This document shows positions 1 to 7,231 of a DNA stretch of 19,304 bases, piece by piece (position 1 is the stretch's first letter; every line of letters starts with the position of its first letter). The stretch covers positions 1 to 19,304 of the forward strand of contig JAICIG010000107.1 in NCBI GenBank assembly GCA_025924495.1. Direction: 5' to 3'. The stretch comes from Pirellulales bacterium. GTDB taxonomy: Bacteria; Planctomycetota; Planctomycetia; Pirellulales; JAICIG01. The position numbers and the translations under genes were made by a program. The notes under the pieces were generated by a model. The model had not been told where the DNA came from. It did not search any database and saw only the letters and a list, made by a program, of their open reading frames with translations.

Positions 1-1
1 C

Positions 2-1000
2 GGCCGAGCCTGCACCGCCATCCTGCTCGACGATCGGACTTCGGAGGGCTCTGACCTGCACCTGCAAAGCATCGCTCACGGCGTGATCTCGCTGGAACAG
101 CTTGCTCCGCTCTATGGCGCGAATCGCAGACGGCTGCGCGTGATCAAGTTCCGAGGCACGGATTTTCGGGGCGGCTACCACGACATGACCATCGAGCGTG
201 GCGGGCTGCGTGTTTTCCCGCGCCTGGTGGCGACCGAACATCAGCAACCCTTTGACGGGGAGCAAATCAAAAGCGGCGTAACTGCGCTCGACTCGCTGCT
301 CGGCGGCGGACCGGACCGCGGCACAAGCACGCTCCTCATGGGACCGGCGGGCTCCGGGAAATCTACGATCGCAATCCAGTACGCCGCCGCGGCAGCCGAG
401 CGCGGCGACCACGCGGTCGTATTTGCCTTCGACGAAAGCGCTCACACTCTGCTGGTGCGCACAAAATCGCTCGGCTTGCGACTCAAGGAAGGCAACGGCG
501 CGGGCGAGGTAGCCATCCACCAGGTTGACCCCGCGGAAGTGTCGCCTGGCGAGTTCGCCCACATGGTTCGCAGCGCCGTCGAACAGGACAAGGCGCGCGT
601 CGTGGTGATCGACAGCCTGAACGGCTACATCAATGCCATGCCCGAAGAACAGTTCCTGACGGCTCAACTGCATGAGCTGCTCACATACCTAGGTCGCCAG
701 GGGGTGACGACCATGCTGGTCGTGGCTCAACACGGGGTGGTGGGCAGCCACATGCACTCGCCCGTCGACACGAGTTATCTGGCAGATTCGGTGGTGCTGC
801 TCCGCTATTTCGAGCATCAGGGAAGGGTCAAAAAAGCCATTTCGGTTGTCAAAAAGCGCAGCGGCGCTCACGAAGAGACAATCCGAGAATTACGTTTTGA
901 CGAACGCGGCATCCACTTGAGCGAACCACTGGTCGACTTTCGCGGCATTTTGACGGGCGTCCCGGAAGAGCGGAAACCCGAGGCTGTCAATCGCACGTGA
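2..1000 (+). CDS. kaiC: KaiC-family RecA-like ATPase, 5' end outside window
   Basis: The frame is open from base 2 without a stop, so the GTG at 83 is not the true start and the gene begins before the window. The first ~75 visible residues are the end of a first KaiC domain (SIAHGVISLEQLAPLYG, then RRRLRVIKFRG and FRGGYHD). A second complete domain follows, with Walker A GPAGSGKST (341-367), a DES triplet where KaiC CII has its catalytic Glu pair, and Walker B VVVIDSLNG (Asp codon at 611). The tail reads KKAISVVKKRSGAHE..IRELRF...DFRGILTGVP, typical of non-cyanobacterial KaiC proteins. At the KaiC autophosphorylation site the Ser431 equivalent seems kept (codon 773) while Thr432 is Tyr (776). 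The family are double-domain ATPases and autokinases acting in the cytoplasm. The stop overlaps the next gene by 4 nt, so it is probably co-translated with the kinase and may signal with it (inference). Confidence 0.92.
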   Translation, partial: GRACTAILLDDRTSEGSDLHLQSIAHGVISLEQLAPLYGANRRRLRVIKFRGTDFRGGYHDMTIERGGLRVFPRLVATEHQQPFDGEQIKSGVTALDSLLGGGPDRGTSTLLMGPAGSGKSTIAIQYAAAAAERGDHAVVFAFDESAHTLLVRTKSLGLRLKEGNGAGEVAIHQVDPAEVSPGEFAHMVRSAVEQDKARVVVIDSLNGYINAMPEEQFLTAQLHELLTYLGRQGVTTMLVVAQHGVVGSHMHSPVDTSYLADSVVLLRYFEHQGRVKKAISVVKKRSGAHEETIRELRFDERGIHLSEPLVDFRGILTGVPEERKPEAVNRT

Positions 1001-3474
1001 GGGCCAACGCGATGCAGCCAGACGCGAAGGGCGAGAAAGAGCTGCGAGTTCTGCTCGTGCCTCCCACGCGCCGTGACGGCGAAGTGACGGCGGCGCTGCT
1101 GGCGAGAGCCGGCCTGGCCTGCCTGATATGCCGTGATCTTAAGACTTTGAGCGAGGAGATCGCCGCGGGCGCGGGCGCCGTGCTGCTCACGGAGGAGGCG
1201 CTCGCCGCCAGCGGCATTGAGCGCCTGCTTGGCGTCTTGCAGAATCAACCTTCCTGGTCGCAGTTGCCCGTGGTCCTGCTGATGGAAGGCGGCGGCCGGG
1301 CGACGCTCGCCGCCCAGGCGATTCAGGCCTTGGGCAACACGACGCTGCTCGAGCGTCCGGCCCCGGCTCGTTCGGTGATCAGCGCTCTCGAAGTTGCCGT
1401 CAAGGGGCGAGAGCGCCAGTACCAGATACGCGATCAGTTTGAAGAGATCCGCAAGGCCGAGGCTCGAGCGCGGGAACTGCAGCAGCAACTGGCGATTGCG
1501 GTAGATGCGTCTGAGTTGGGGACGTTCCACAGCGAGACGCCGTTCGACACCATGATTTGGAATGAACGCTGCAAGGCGCACTTCTGGCTTGGCCCCGAAG
1601 CCGAAGTCGATTCCGAGCTGTTCTATTCGATCTTGCACCCCGACGATCGCGAGCGCGTGCGGCGAGCGGTCGAAGCATGCATTTACGGCGGAAAGCTTTA
1701 CGATATCGAATTTCGCACGGTATCGCCGCAGGGCGAAACGCGCTGGGTTCGCGCGACCGGTCGTACCTATCGTAACGCCGCCAACGAACCGATCCGCTTT
1801 GACGGAACAACCCAAGACATCAGCGAAAGAAAAGCCGTCGAGACTGCCTTGCGAGAAACGCGCGAGCGGTTTGAAGCGATGGCGAACTCCATTCCCCAAC
1901 TGGCCTGGATGGCGAAGCCCGACGGTTGGATATTCTGGTACAACCAGCGGTGGCACGACTACTGCGGCACGACGGCCGAGCAGATGGACGGTTGGGGCTG
2001 GCAGGCGGTGCACGATCAGCAGGAATTGCCTCGCGTGATCGAGAAATGGCAACACTGCCTCGCCCACGGAGAACCTTGGGAAGATTCCTTCCCGCTACGG
2101 AGATTCGATGGAGAGTTCCGCTGGCACCTCTCGCGAGCCATGCCGTTCCGCGACTCCTCCGGAAACATCGTCTTCTGGTTCGGCACGAACACCGATATCA
2201 CCGAAGAGCGCAAACGCAGCGAAGAGCGGCGATTGCTCTTGGAAAGCGAGCGCGCGGCCAGAGTCGAGGCCGAGCGGGTCAGTCGCATGAAAGATGAATT
2301 TCTGGCAACGCTGAGCCATGAGCTGCGAACGCCGCTCAATGCGATTTTCGGCTGGACGCAGATCTTGAGGATGGATGCAGTCGATCCTGAGACGCTGCAG
2401 GCGGGAATTGCCGTCATTGACCGCAATGTGCGGATTCAGACGCAGCTCATCGAAGATCTGCTCGACATGAGCCGGATTGTTTCCGGCAAGATACGGCTCG
2501 ACGTGCAAACCGTACAGCTCCCCGAAGTTCTCCATGCGACGTTGGAAGCCATTCGACCGGCCGCAGAAGCCAAACAGATTCGGCTGGAAAAAATCATCGA
2601 TCCCTTGGCCGGACCGGTAAGCGGCGATCCGGGCCGCCTGCAACAGGTGTTCTGGAACCTGCTCACCAACGCGATCAAGTTCACGCCCAAGGGAGGAAGA
2701 ATCCAGGTGCTCGCAGAGCGAGTCAACTCGCACGTCGAAATCAGCGTCACCGATTCGGGCGAAGGGATTCACCCTGAATTCTTGCCTCGATTATTCGATC
2801 GTTTCAGCCAGGCGGACGGTTCCACCACGCGCAAGCACGGCGGACTCGGCCTCGGTCTTTCGATCGTCAAGAACCTGGTGGAGTTGCACGGCGGAACCGT
2901 GCAAGCCAAAAGCGCCGGCGAGGGGCTCGGGGCCACCTTCGTGGTCCAGCTTCCGCTGCGCGCTGCCAAGACCCTGACGGAAGAATTGCCGCACCCGCTG
3001 GGCGGCGTGTCTGCCATGCCCATCGATCGCGAGGCGATGAATCTTGGCGGGGTCAAGGTGCTGATTGTGGATGACGAACCCGACGCGCGGGAGCTCGTGC
3101 AGCGCTTTTTATCCGAGTGCGGCGCCAAGGCGGCGCTCGCGGCGTCGGCGGTCGAAGCTCAGGGAGTCCTTGAGGCCTTCGCGCCGGACGTCATCATCAG
3201 CGATATTGGCATGCCGGAGCAGGACGGCTACGAATTCATGCGCGCCGTCCGCGACAAGGGCTTTCAGACGCCGGCCATCGCACTGACGGCCTTCGCGCGC
3301 TCAGAAGATCGCATACGCTCGATCCAATCCGGCTACCAAATGCATCTCCCTAAACCAGTAGAGCCCGCGGAACTTGTGGCGATCGTGGCGAGTCTGGCCG
3401 GTCGTTACCAGAAGCCGCCGGACGCTGACGAGAGCCGAACGGTTGCCGGCCAGAGCAGACCGGAAATGGCCTGA
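997..3474 (+). CDS. Hybrid histidine kinase: pseudo-receiver, 2 PAS, HisKA, HATPase, receiver
   Basis: An 825-aa protein starting at GTG 997 inside the KaiC stop (GTGA overlap); ATG 1012 is the alternative start. Order of parts: a receiver-like fold at ~10-130 (LRVLLVPP, VVLLME) lacking the acidic pair and phosphoacceptor Asp; a short coiled coil; PAS/PAC 1 at ~165-277 (ending DISERK); PAS/PAC 2 at ~291-405 (ending TDITEERK); HisKA with SHELRTPLN, phosphoacceptor His441; HATPase at ~543-655 with N558 in the N box (NLLTNAIKF), DSGEGI and GGLGLGLSIV; and a C-terminal receiver at ~688-805 with D692/D693, phosphoacceptor D736 and K786. No transmembrane helix is visible, so it is likely cytoplasmic. 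It should autophosphorylate on His441 and pass phosphate to D736. Overlap with the KaiC gene suggests a KaiC-kinase pair; the ligand sensed by the PAS domains is unknown. Confidence 0.93.
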   Translation: MRANAMQPDAKGEKELRVLLVPPTRRDGEVTAALLARAGLACLICRDLKTLSEEIAAGAGAVLLTEEALAASGIERLLGVLQNQPSWSQLPVVLLMEGGGRATLAAQAIQALGNTTLLERPAPARSVISALEVAVKGRERQYQIRDQFEEIRKAEARARELQQQLAIAVDASELGTFHSETPFDTMIWNERCKAHFWLGPEAEVDSELFYSILHPDDRERVRRAVEACIYGGKLYDIEFRTVSPQGETRWVRATGRTYRNAANEPIRFDGTTQDISERKAVETALRETRERFEAMANSIPQLAWMAKPDGWIFWYNQRWHDYCGTTAEQMDGWGWQAVHDQQELPRVIEKWQHCLAHGEPWEDSFPLRRFDGEFRWHLSRAMPFRDSSGNIVFWFGTNTDITEERKRSEERRLLLESERAARVEAERVSRMKDEFLATLSHELRTPLNAIFGWTQILRMDAVDPETLQAGIAVIDRNVRIQTQLIEDLLDMSRIVSGKIRLDVQTVQLPEVLHATLEAIRPAAEAKQIRLEKIIDPLAGPVSGDPGRLQQVFWNLLTNAIKFTPKGGRIQVLAERVNSHVEISVTDSGEGIHPEFLPRLFDRFSQADGSTTRKHGGLGLGLSIVKNLVELHGGTVQAKSAGEGLGATFVVQLPLRAAKTLTEELPHPLGGVSAMPIDREAMNLGGVKVLIVDDEPDARELVQRFLSECGAKAALAASAVEAQGVLEAFAPDVIISDIGMPEQDGYEFMRAVRDKGFQTPAIALTAFARSEDRIRSIQSGYQMHLPKPVEPAELVAIVASLAGRYQKPPDADESRTVAGQSRPEMA

Positions 3475-3603
3475 CCAGTAACCGCGCAGCCCGGGAATCG
3501 GACAAATCAGGCGGTGCTTTTTCTTACTTTCTCGTAATTTATCTTTGACTCCTTCCGGCTGCTCGGTAGACTTCGGTCTTTCCAGCCCGCGAGGGGGCCA
3601 GCG

Positions 3604-3828
3604 ATGCCAATCCGACTGCACGCCGAAGATACGGGCCACGGCGTTCTGCTCAGCCGGATCGAAATGCAGGCGGACGTCGAGAGCTTGTGCAGCTTTTTCT
3701 CGGAGAAAGGGGCGGCCCCCACCGTCGGCCCGGAGTCCGTTCCAGGCGACAACCGCGTCTTTCTGGCCGAATTGTCGATGGAGCAATTCGCCCAGCTCAT
3801 CGAATGGGCGAACGTGGAACTAATCTAG
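3604..3828 (+). CDS. Small hypothetical protein, 74 aa
   Basis: A 74-aa ORF starting at ATG 3604 with a purine-rich Shine-Dalgarno stretch (GAGGGGG, 3591-3597) 6 nt upstream. The start MPIRLHAEDTGHGVLLSR, a central DVESLCSFFSEKG and the end FLAELSMEQFAQLIEWANVELI give an acidic protein of alternating strands and helices, with no signal peptide or membrane segment. I recognise no catalytic motif. It lies 129 nt after the kinase and 7 nt before another small ORF, so those two are probably co-transcribed. Good ribosome site and spacing support it being real; function unknown. Confidence 0.7.
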   Translation: MPIRLHAEDTGHGVLLSRIEMQADVESLCSFFSEKGAAPTVGPESVPGDNRVFLAELSMEQFAQLIEWANVELI

Positions 3829-3835
3829 CCCTGCG

Positions 3836-4006
3836 ATGGCACGCATCTCCGCCACGCTTCGCGAACTGTTCGGACGCCTCCTCGAGCTGCGCCGCCTGGC
3901 CGACGCCGAAGCGGACGCCCAGCGCCGCACGACCATCTATGAAGATATTAAGCAATGCAAGACGCTGATTCTGGCCGAACTGAATAGCGCCTTTACATCG
4001 GATTGA
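3836..4006 (+). CDS. Very small helical hypothetical protein, 56 aa
   Basis: An ORF of 56 codons plus TGA, starting at ATG 3836, only 7 nt after the stop of the 74-aa ORF. It starts MARISATLRELFGRLLELRR, has a heptad-like, strongly charged middle (LADAEADAQRRTTIYEDIK) and ends ILAELNSAFTSD, which suggests a single long amphipathic helix or coiled-coil pair. There is one Cys (C41), no membrane segment and no clear Shine-Dalgarno, so it may depend on translational coupling to the upstream ORF. No family recognised. Being shorter than 60 codons it is easily missed; the close spacing and clean amphipathic pattern argue for a real gene. Confidence 0.5.
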   Translation: MARISATLRELFGRLLELRRLADAEADAQRRTTIYEDIKQCKTLILAELNSAFTSD

Positions 4007-4331
4007 CGACTTACCGGCAATCTTGCTGCGGCAATCCGGTCGAATGGAGCGCCTTGTCCTTCAAGAGGCGGCTGAGCCGCTTTCCGGGCGGGTCGATCGG
4101 TTTAGCCCGGATTATTCATCGGCCCATACTAACCCGAAGCGCTAGCGAGGGATGGCGGTCGCCGCGAGGCGACCCTTCGAGGCCGTTCGCCCTCGCTGGC
4201 GCTTCGGGTTAGTGTGAAGGTACCCCATCAGGCTATCGCAGGGGCTAGTGAATAATCCGGGTTAGAGGCTATCAGAAAGCCGGCGAGCAGGCGGGACGCC
4301 CGCACTACAGGGCCGGTTCTCGGGCAGGCTC
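4007..4331. other. Intergenic stretch rich in inverted repeats
   Basis: No gene is supported here. The stretch holds the nested inverted repeat at 4103-4264 (listed separately) and a short GCGGG-ACG-CCCGC hairpin at 4291-4303 followed by ACTACAGG. It lies between a plus-strand gene pair and a minus-strand gene, so it is the 3' side of both (convergent), a usual place for palindromic elements. Confidence 0.7.
4103..4264. repeat. Nested palindromic repeat element
   Basis: Outer arms TAGCCCGGATTATTCA (4103-4118) and TGAATAATCCGGGTTA (4249-4264) are complementary except for one base. Inside them a 24-base arm at 4128-4151 (starts ACTAACCCGAAGCG) pairs with 4190-4213 (ends GCGCTTCGGGTTAGT), with one mismatch. 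Within that, GGTCGCC (4157-4163) and GGCGACC (4168-4174) form a perfect hairpin around a GCGA loop. There is no coding capacity, no flanking target duplication was detected, and there is no transposase nearby. I believe similar GAAGCG..GCGAGGG palindromes recur in planctomycete genomes, but that is from memory. Confidence 0.75.
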
Positions 4332-5723
4332 TTATTCGCGAGTCGAGTGCGGCCAAGCGGCGCCGTGGCCCGTGGCAGGCTTCAGCTCGAACACAATGTC
4401 AAGCATTTGCTCGGGCTCGCCCTGCTGGTCGATGAGATCCTGACCGATGCTGTAGATCTTCGAGGCCGAGGCAGTGCGGAGATAGCGCAGCGGGGCGCCG
4501 TCGAACGGATCTTGCGGCAAGCGGTCAAGAAAATCGGGCACGAGCCGCTCGAGCGTTTCCGGCAGCTCGCCATGAGCGCGCCGGTAGCGCTGGATCGCAA
4601 TCGCCGCGCGAGCGGTATTCTGTTGCGCCTTGGCGCGGTTGAGAGCATTGAAGAAGCCGGTCAAACCAGGCGTCACCAGTCGGGTGATCGGGTAACGCCA
4701 ACGTGCGCTCGGCGAGCGCAGAAATTCGTTTACTTGCAAATCGGCTTGCGCCATCGCATCTCGCAACGGAACCTGCGACGCCCGCGACGCCGCGATGTAC
4801 TTTTCCATCAGCATCAAATATGCGGCCTGATCTGCATTGCGCAGCGGACTCCAAGCGAGCGCCGCGGGAACGTCTCCCCCCAGCGTCGCTGGATTTCCGA
4901 ACGTCGAGAATCCAATCGCTCGCTCCCCTAGCAGCGAGCGCTGCAGGGCGGCATCGTAGTCGATCGCTGCCAAGCGGCGATCTAACATGATTAAATCTTC
5001 GTCGGAAAACTCGACGTCGGGCAGCAGCCGTTCGATTTGCGAACAGACGCCGCCGTTGAGTGCAATGCGCACTAGCTGCGAAACGATAAATGGTTCGCGT
5101 TCGATGCTGTGCGCGGCTGCGAGCATCGTCTCGAGCGACCTGGCGACCGCCTGCGGATCGTTGCGATGCGCTCGGACATCCGATTCCAGCGCGAGCAAGC
5201 GCCAGCCGTCGCGCAGCTGCTGCACGTGCGGCAGCGCGACAGCAATGTCGTCGGCAAACTTGATCGGGTAATGGGCTGCTCCCCCGAGTTCCGCCGCCTG
5301 GTGCATCTTGTCCAGCGGTTCGCGGTACTTGGCCAGAAAGGCATCGGCGGCGTCGAGTGCCGGCCACGGCTGGCTAGGCAACGGAATCGAGCCTCCTTCG
5401 CCAACCCCGGGCATAATTCTCGCGTCGCTGGCATACGCGGGCGAGCCGATCACGGCAAGCGCGCTGAGCCACAACTCAGTCGTGTCCTGTTCCTTGGATG
5501 CAAGGGAGTACATCGCATCCAAGTCTGCAGGCGTCGTCGGTTCGCCTGCCGCGCGAACTCTGGCAATCTCTGCAGCTACCTGTCGCGCGCTAAGCAGCGA
5601 GCCGGTGAGTAATGCCCCGGCCAGCAGCAAAAACATCGCCAGCACGGCAATCAAGGCCAGCGCGCCCGGTCCGATACGGCGCGACTTTGGCAAGGCTGTT
5701 TCTGAGTGCTCTAAAGTCGCCAC
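4332..5723 (-). CDS. Membrane-anchored hypothetical protein, GspG-like C-terminal motif
   Basis: The start is GTG at 5723-5721, with AGGAG 7 nt upstream; the nearby ATG is out of frame and stops after four codons, and in-frame upstream ATGs lack a ribosome site. The product is 463 aa: a short cytoplasmic tail, one membrane helix at ~20-42 (ALALIAVLAMFLLLAGALL), then a large, presumably extracytoplasmic, helical Ala/Leu-rich region. Residues ~370-429 contain AIAIQRYRRAHGELPETLERLVPDFL...PQDPFDGAPLRY...YSIGQD, which resembles the C-terminal part of type II secretion pseudopilins (GspG: length, PxDPWG-like turn, SxGxD). The N-terminus has no prepilin FTLxE motif, so it is not a pilin. I take it as a planctomycete family of unknown function. 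Confidence 0.85.
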   Translation of the reverse strand: MATLEHSETALPKSRRIGPGALALIAVLAMFLLLAGALLTGSLLSARQVAAEIARVRAAGEPTTPADLDAMYSLASKEQDTTELWLSALAVIGSPAYASDARIMPGVGEGGSIPLPSQPWPALDAADAFLAKYREPLDKMHQAAELGGAAHYPIKFADDIAVALPHVQQLRDGWRLLALESDVRAHRNDPQAVARSLETMLAAAHSIEREPFIVSQLVRIALNGGVCSQIERLLPDVEFSDEDLIMLDRRLAAIDYDAALQRSLLGERAIGFSTFGNPATLGGDVPAALAWSPLRNADQAAYLMLMEKYIAASRASQVPLRDAMAQADLQVNEFLRSPSARWRYPITRLVTPGLTGFFNALNRAKAQQNTARAAIAIQRYRRAHGELPETLERLVPDFLDRLPQDPFDGAPLRYLRTASASKIYSIGQDLIDQQGEPEQMLDIVFELKPATGHGAAWPHSTRE

Positions 5724-6130
5724 ATGATTGCTCCTGAGCGGTCGGATGTGACACAAAAGGTGATGGTTCATCATAACGCAAGAGCGACGCAACTAAATCG
5801 GGAGACGTTGGCCGCTGATCGCATGATGCAGCCAAATCGGCAGCCGAAACCCCGCGCCGGGAAAGATGGGCGTCGCTCCCGCCGCTCCGCCGGGCATCGT
5901 CCTCCCAAAAGCTAAAATGGGGCTAAGACCAGCCTGGCGGGGGCGTCAGCCGGCTAATCACAGTGGATTTTTGCCCCCCGGGCCACGAATTATTTGACAC
6001 CGGCCTTGTGCCAGGGCTAGCCTTGATAGATTGGCCGCGATGGCCGATCAACTCCTCGCCCTGGCAAGACGTTGCGGCGGTCTTGCCGGAAGCCTTTTGT
6101 CTTCCTGTTTTCGCTTGGGAGGTAAAAGTC
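5724..6130. other. Divergent intergenic region
   Basis: Upstream of both the minus-strand membrane protein and the plus-strand 103-aa gene, so it should carry two promoters. No convincing ORF: open frames across it have no ribosome site and low-complexity Arg/Pro-rich translations. The clearest signal is TTGACA at 5994-5999. A GGGAGGT Shine-Dalgarno at 6118-6124 marks the start of the next gene. Confidence 0.5.
5994..6023 (+). promoter_or_regulatory. Possible sigma-70 promoter for the 103-aa gene
   Basis: A perfect -35 hexamer TTGACA (5994-5999) is followed 18 nt later by a weak -10 candidate TAGCCT (6018-6023, 3 of 6 matches). It would give a leader of about 100 nt before ATG 6131. Weak support; planctomycete promoters are not well defined. 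Confidence 0.25.
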
Positions 6131-6442
6131 ATGTTGCTGCATGATTTCGACGAGCTGTTCAGCCACTATTCCGAGATCATTGCTGAGATGGAAGAGGTGT
6201 TCACTGCGCACCAGTTCATCGCTCGTCTCGGCCAGCGGCACCAACGCGCGTACATCGAAGCGCTCAACGCCTACCGCCATAGTCGTGCGCCGTTTGAGCT
6301 CGTTCATCAGCGATTGGAAGACATGCTGCACAAGACGCCGGAATGCCAGCCTCACGGCCACGAACAGAATTGCTCCGAGATGTGGGGCATTCCTCAACCT
6401 TGCAGCCGCTGGCGCAGAGTTGCCGTCGGCGTTCCGGGCTAG
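6131..6442 (+). CDS. Conserved small hypothetical protein, 103 aa
   Basis: ATG 6131 is chosen because GGGAGGT (6118-6124) lies 6 nt upstream; the open frame extends to 5963 but that part has a low-quality translation. The protein begins MLLHDFDELFSHYSEIIAEM, then FTAHQFIARLGQRHQRAYIEALNAYR, APFELVHQRLEDMLHK and, near the end, CSRWRRV. I recognise this pattern (FDELxxHY, FxxHxFIxxLxQRxQxxYIEAL, WRRV end) as a small conserved protein of planctomycetes with no known function. It is soluble and helical, with no signal peptide. Two His and two Cys lie at ECQPHGHEQNC. The last residues (VGVPG) and stop lie in a GGCGTTCCGGG element that recurs at 6570, so the natural C-terminus may have been altered by a repeat. 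Confidence 0.75.
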   Translation: MLLHDFDELFSHYSEIIAEMEEVFTAHQFIARLGQRHQRAYIEALNAYRHSRAPFELVHQRLEDMLHKTPECQPHGHEQNCSEMWGIPQPCSRWRRVAVGVPG

Positions 6443-6616
6443 GAACGGCCGGGCTGACGCTGGAGCCGACCGTGTCGGCAAAGCGACAACACGATCGCCC
6501 CTGGGATGGCACTACCGTTTGAGCGCGATCGATGAGAGACGCTCGGGTTCTGTAAGGAGCGCTCTCTGCGGCGTTCCGGGAATAGCTTTCGACGCAGCGT
6601 CAAACGCGGTTTCGCG

Positions 6617-6638
6617 GAACGCCAGGGACGGCGTTCCC
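6617..6638. repeat. GGAACGCC hairpin repeat
   Basis: Perfect 8-bp inverted repeat GGAACGCC (6617-6624) / GGCGTTCC (6631-6638) with loop AGGGAC. The half-site GGCGTTCCGGG also occurs at 6428-6438 and 6570-6580, so several copies or remnants of one small element lie within about 200 nt. Confidence 0.6.
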
Positions 6639-6911
6639 TACAAAGATCGTTAACGTTGCAGTCAAATGGTATCACTCCCCGCCCGCAGATGACGCTGGCT
6701 GATTAGCGCTAGTTCTGGCGATCCGCTCGCCGTGGCGCCCGTCAAAGCCATGGGCCTTGATCCAATGGCCTGCTTAGAGCCAAGCCAGCCAGCAGATATG
6801 CTCACTTTCAGTTTCCGCGGCAGAAGTGCGCGCGGCCGACCACACGCGGTCGTCGACATAGCAATTCGGAAAACAATGCGGATGGAGGATGCACGCGCCG
6901 AAGCAAGCCCA

Positions 6912-6961
6912 CCAAGATGGCCACGTTCGTGAGGACATCTTGGGAAAGTTGGCCATCTTGG
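6912..6961. repeat. Long palindrome copy 1 (CCAAGATGGCCA)
   Basis: Perfect 12-bp arms CCAAGATGGCCA (6912-6923) and TGGCCATCTTGG (6950-6961) around a 26-nt loop. The loop itself contains CATCTTGG (6936-6943), which could pair with the left arm instead, giving two mutually exclusive hairpins. Homology with copy 2 extends upstream to CCGAAG at 6898. Confidence 0.8.
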
Positions 6962-7047
6962 CGCCGGGCGCTAGCTTGGCGCGTGAATCCGTCTCCTGAA
7001 CGGCGATAATCGAGCGTTCACGCGAACCACCAAGGCCGAAGAGCGCC

Positions 7048-7097
7048 CCAAGATGGCCAGGTTCGCGAGGGCATCTTCGGCAGGCTGGCCATCATGG
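7048..7097. repeat. Long palindrome copy 2 (CCAAGATGGCCA)
   Basis: Arms CCAAGATGGCCAG (7048-7060) and CTGGCCATCATGG (7085-7097), one mismatch in 13. The loop shares GTTCG.GAGG.CATCTT with copy 1, and both copies are preceded by CCGAAG (7036 here), so they appear to be duplicates of a ~63-nt unit. Confidence 0.75.
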
Positions 7098-7134
7098 AAA
7101 TGAGGCGAAACTCGGTTGACGCCAATGTGGCCGC

Positions 7135-7185
7135 CCAAGATGGCCAAGTTCAAGCGAACGTCTTAAGTGAACTTGACCATCTTGG
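7135..7185. repeat. Long palindrome copy 3 (CCAAGATGGCCA)
   Basis: Arms CCAAGATGGCCAAGTTCA (7135-7152) and TGAACTTGACCATCTTGG (7168-7185), 17 of 18 bases complementary, around a 15-nt loop. It shares CCAAGATGGCCA.GTTC with copies 1 and 2 but has its own loop. It ends 46 nt from the stop codon of the cold-shock gene and could act as its 3' end structure. Confidence 0.8.
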
Positions 7186-7231
7186 CGCCTCGGTCGAGCG
7201 TTGCGGCGAGATCGATGGGTCTCGCGACGAA

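Larger units (their letters stand above)
6443..7231. other. 789-nt repeat-rich region without genes
   Basis: No ORF here has a ribosome site or a protein-like translation. The first part holds copies of GGCGTTCC (6570-6577, 6631-6638); the second holds three related long palindromes (6912, 7048, 7135), with a further inverted pair CGCGTGAA (6980-6987) / TTCACGCG (7017-7024) between the first two. It lies at the 3' side of the 103-aa gene and of the minus-strand cold-shock gene. Confidence 0.6.

Noticed and set aside
868..2067. A 399-codon open frame on the minus strand
   Set aside because: It lies fully antisense to the kinase gene, has no family motifs, and is the usual shadow frame of GC-rich coding DNA.
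4525..5367. A 280-codon minus-strand open frame
   Set aside because: A shifted frame inside the membrane-protein gene; Arg-rich translation typical of an alternative frame.
6898..7185. A CRISPR array formed by the three CCAAGATGG repeats
   Set aside because: Only three units, unequal spacing (136 and 87 nt), each unit is itself a long palindrome with a related loop, and no cas genes are present.
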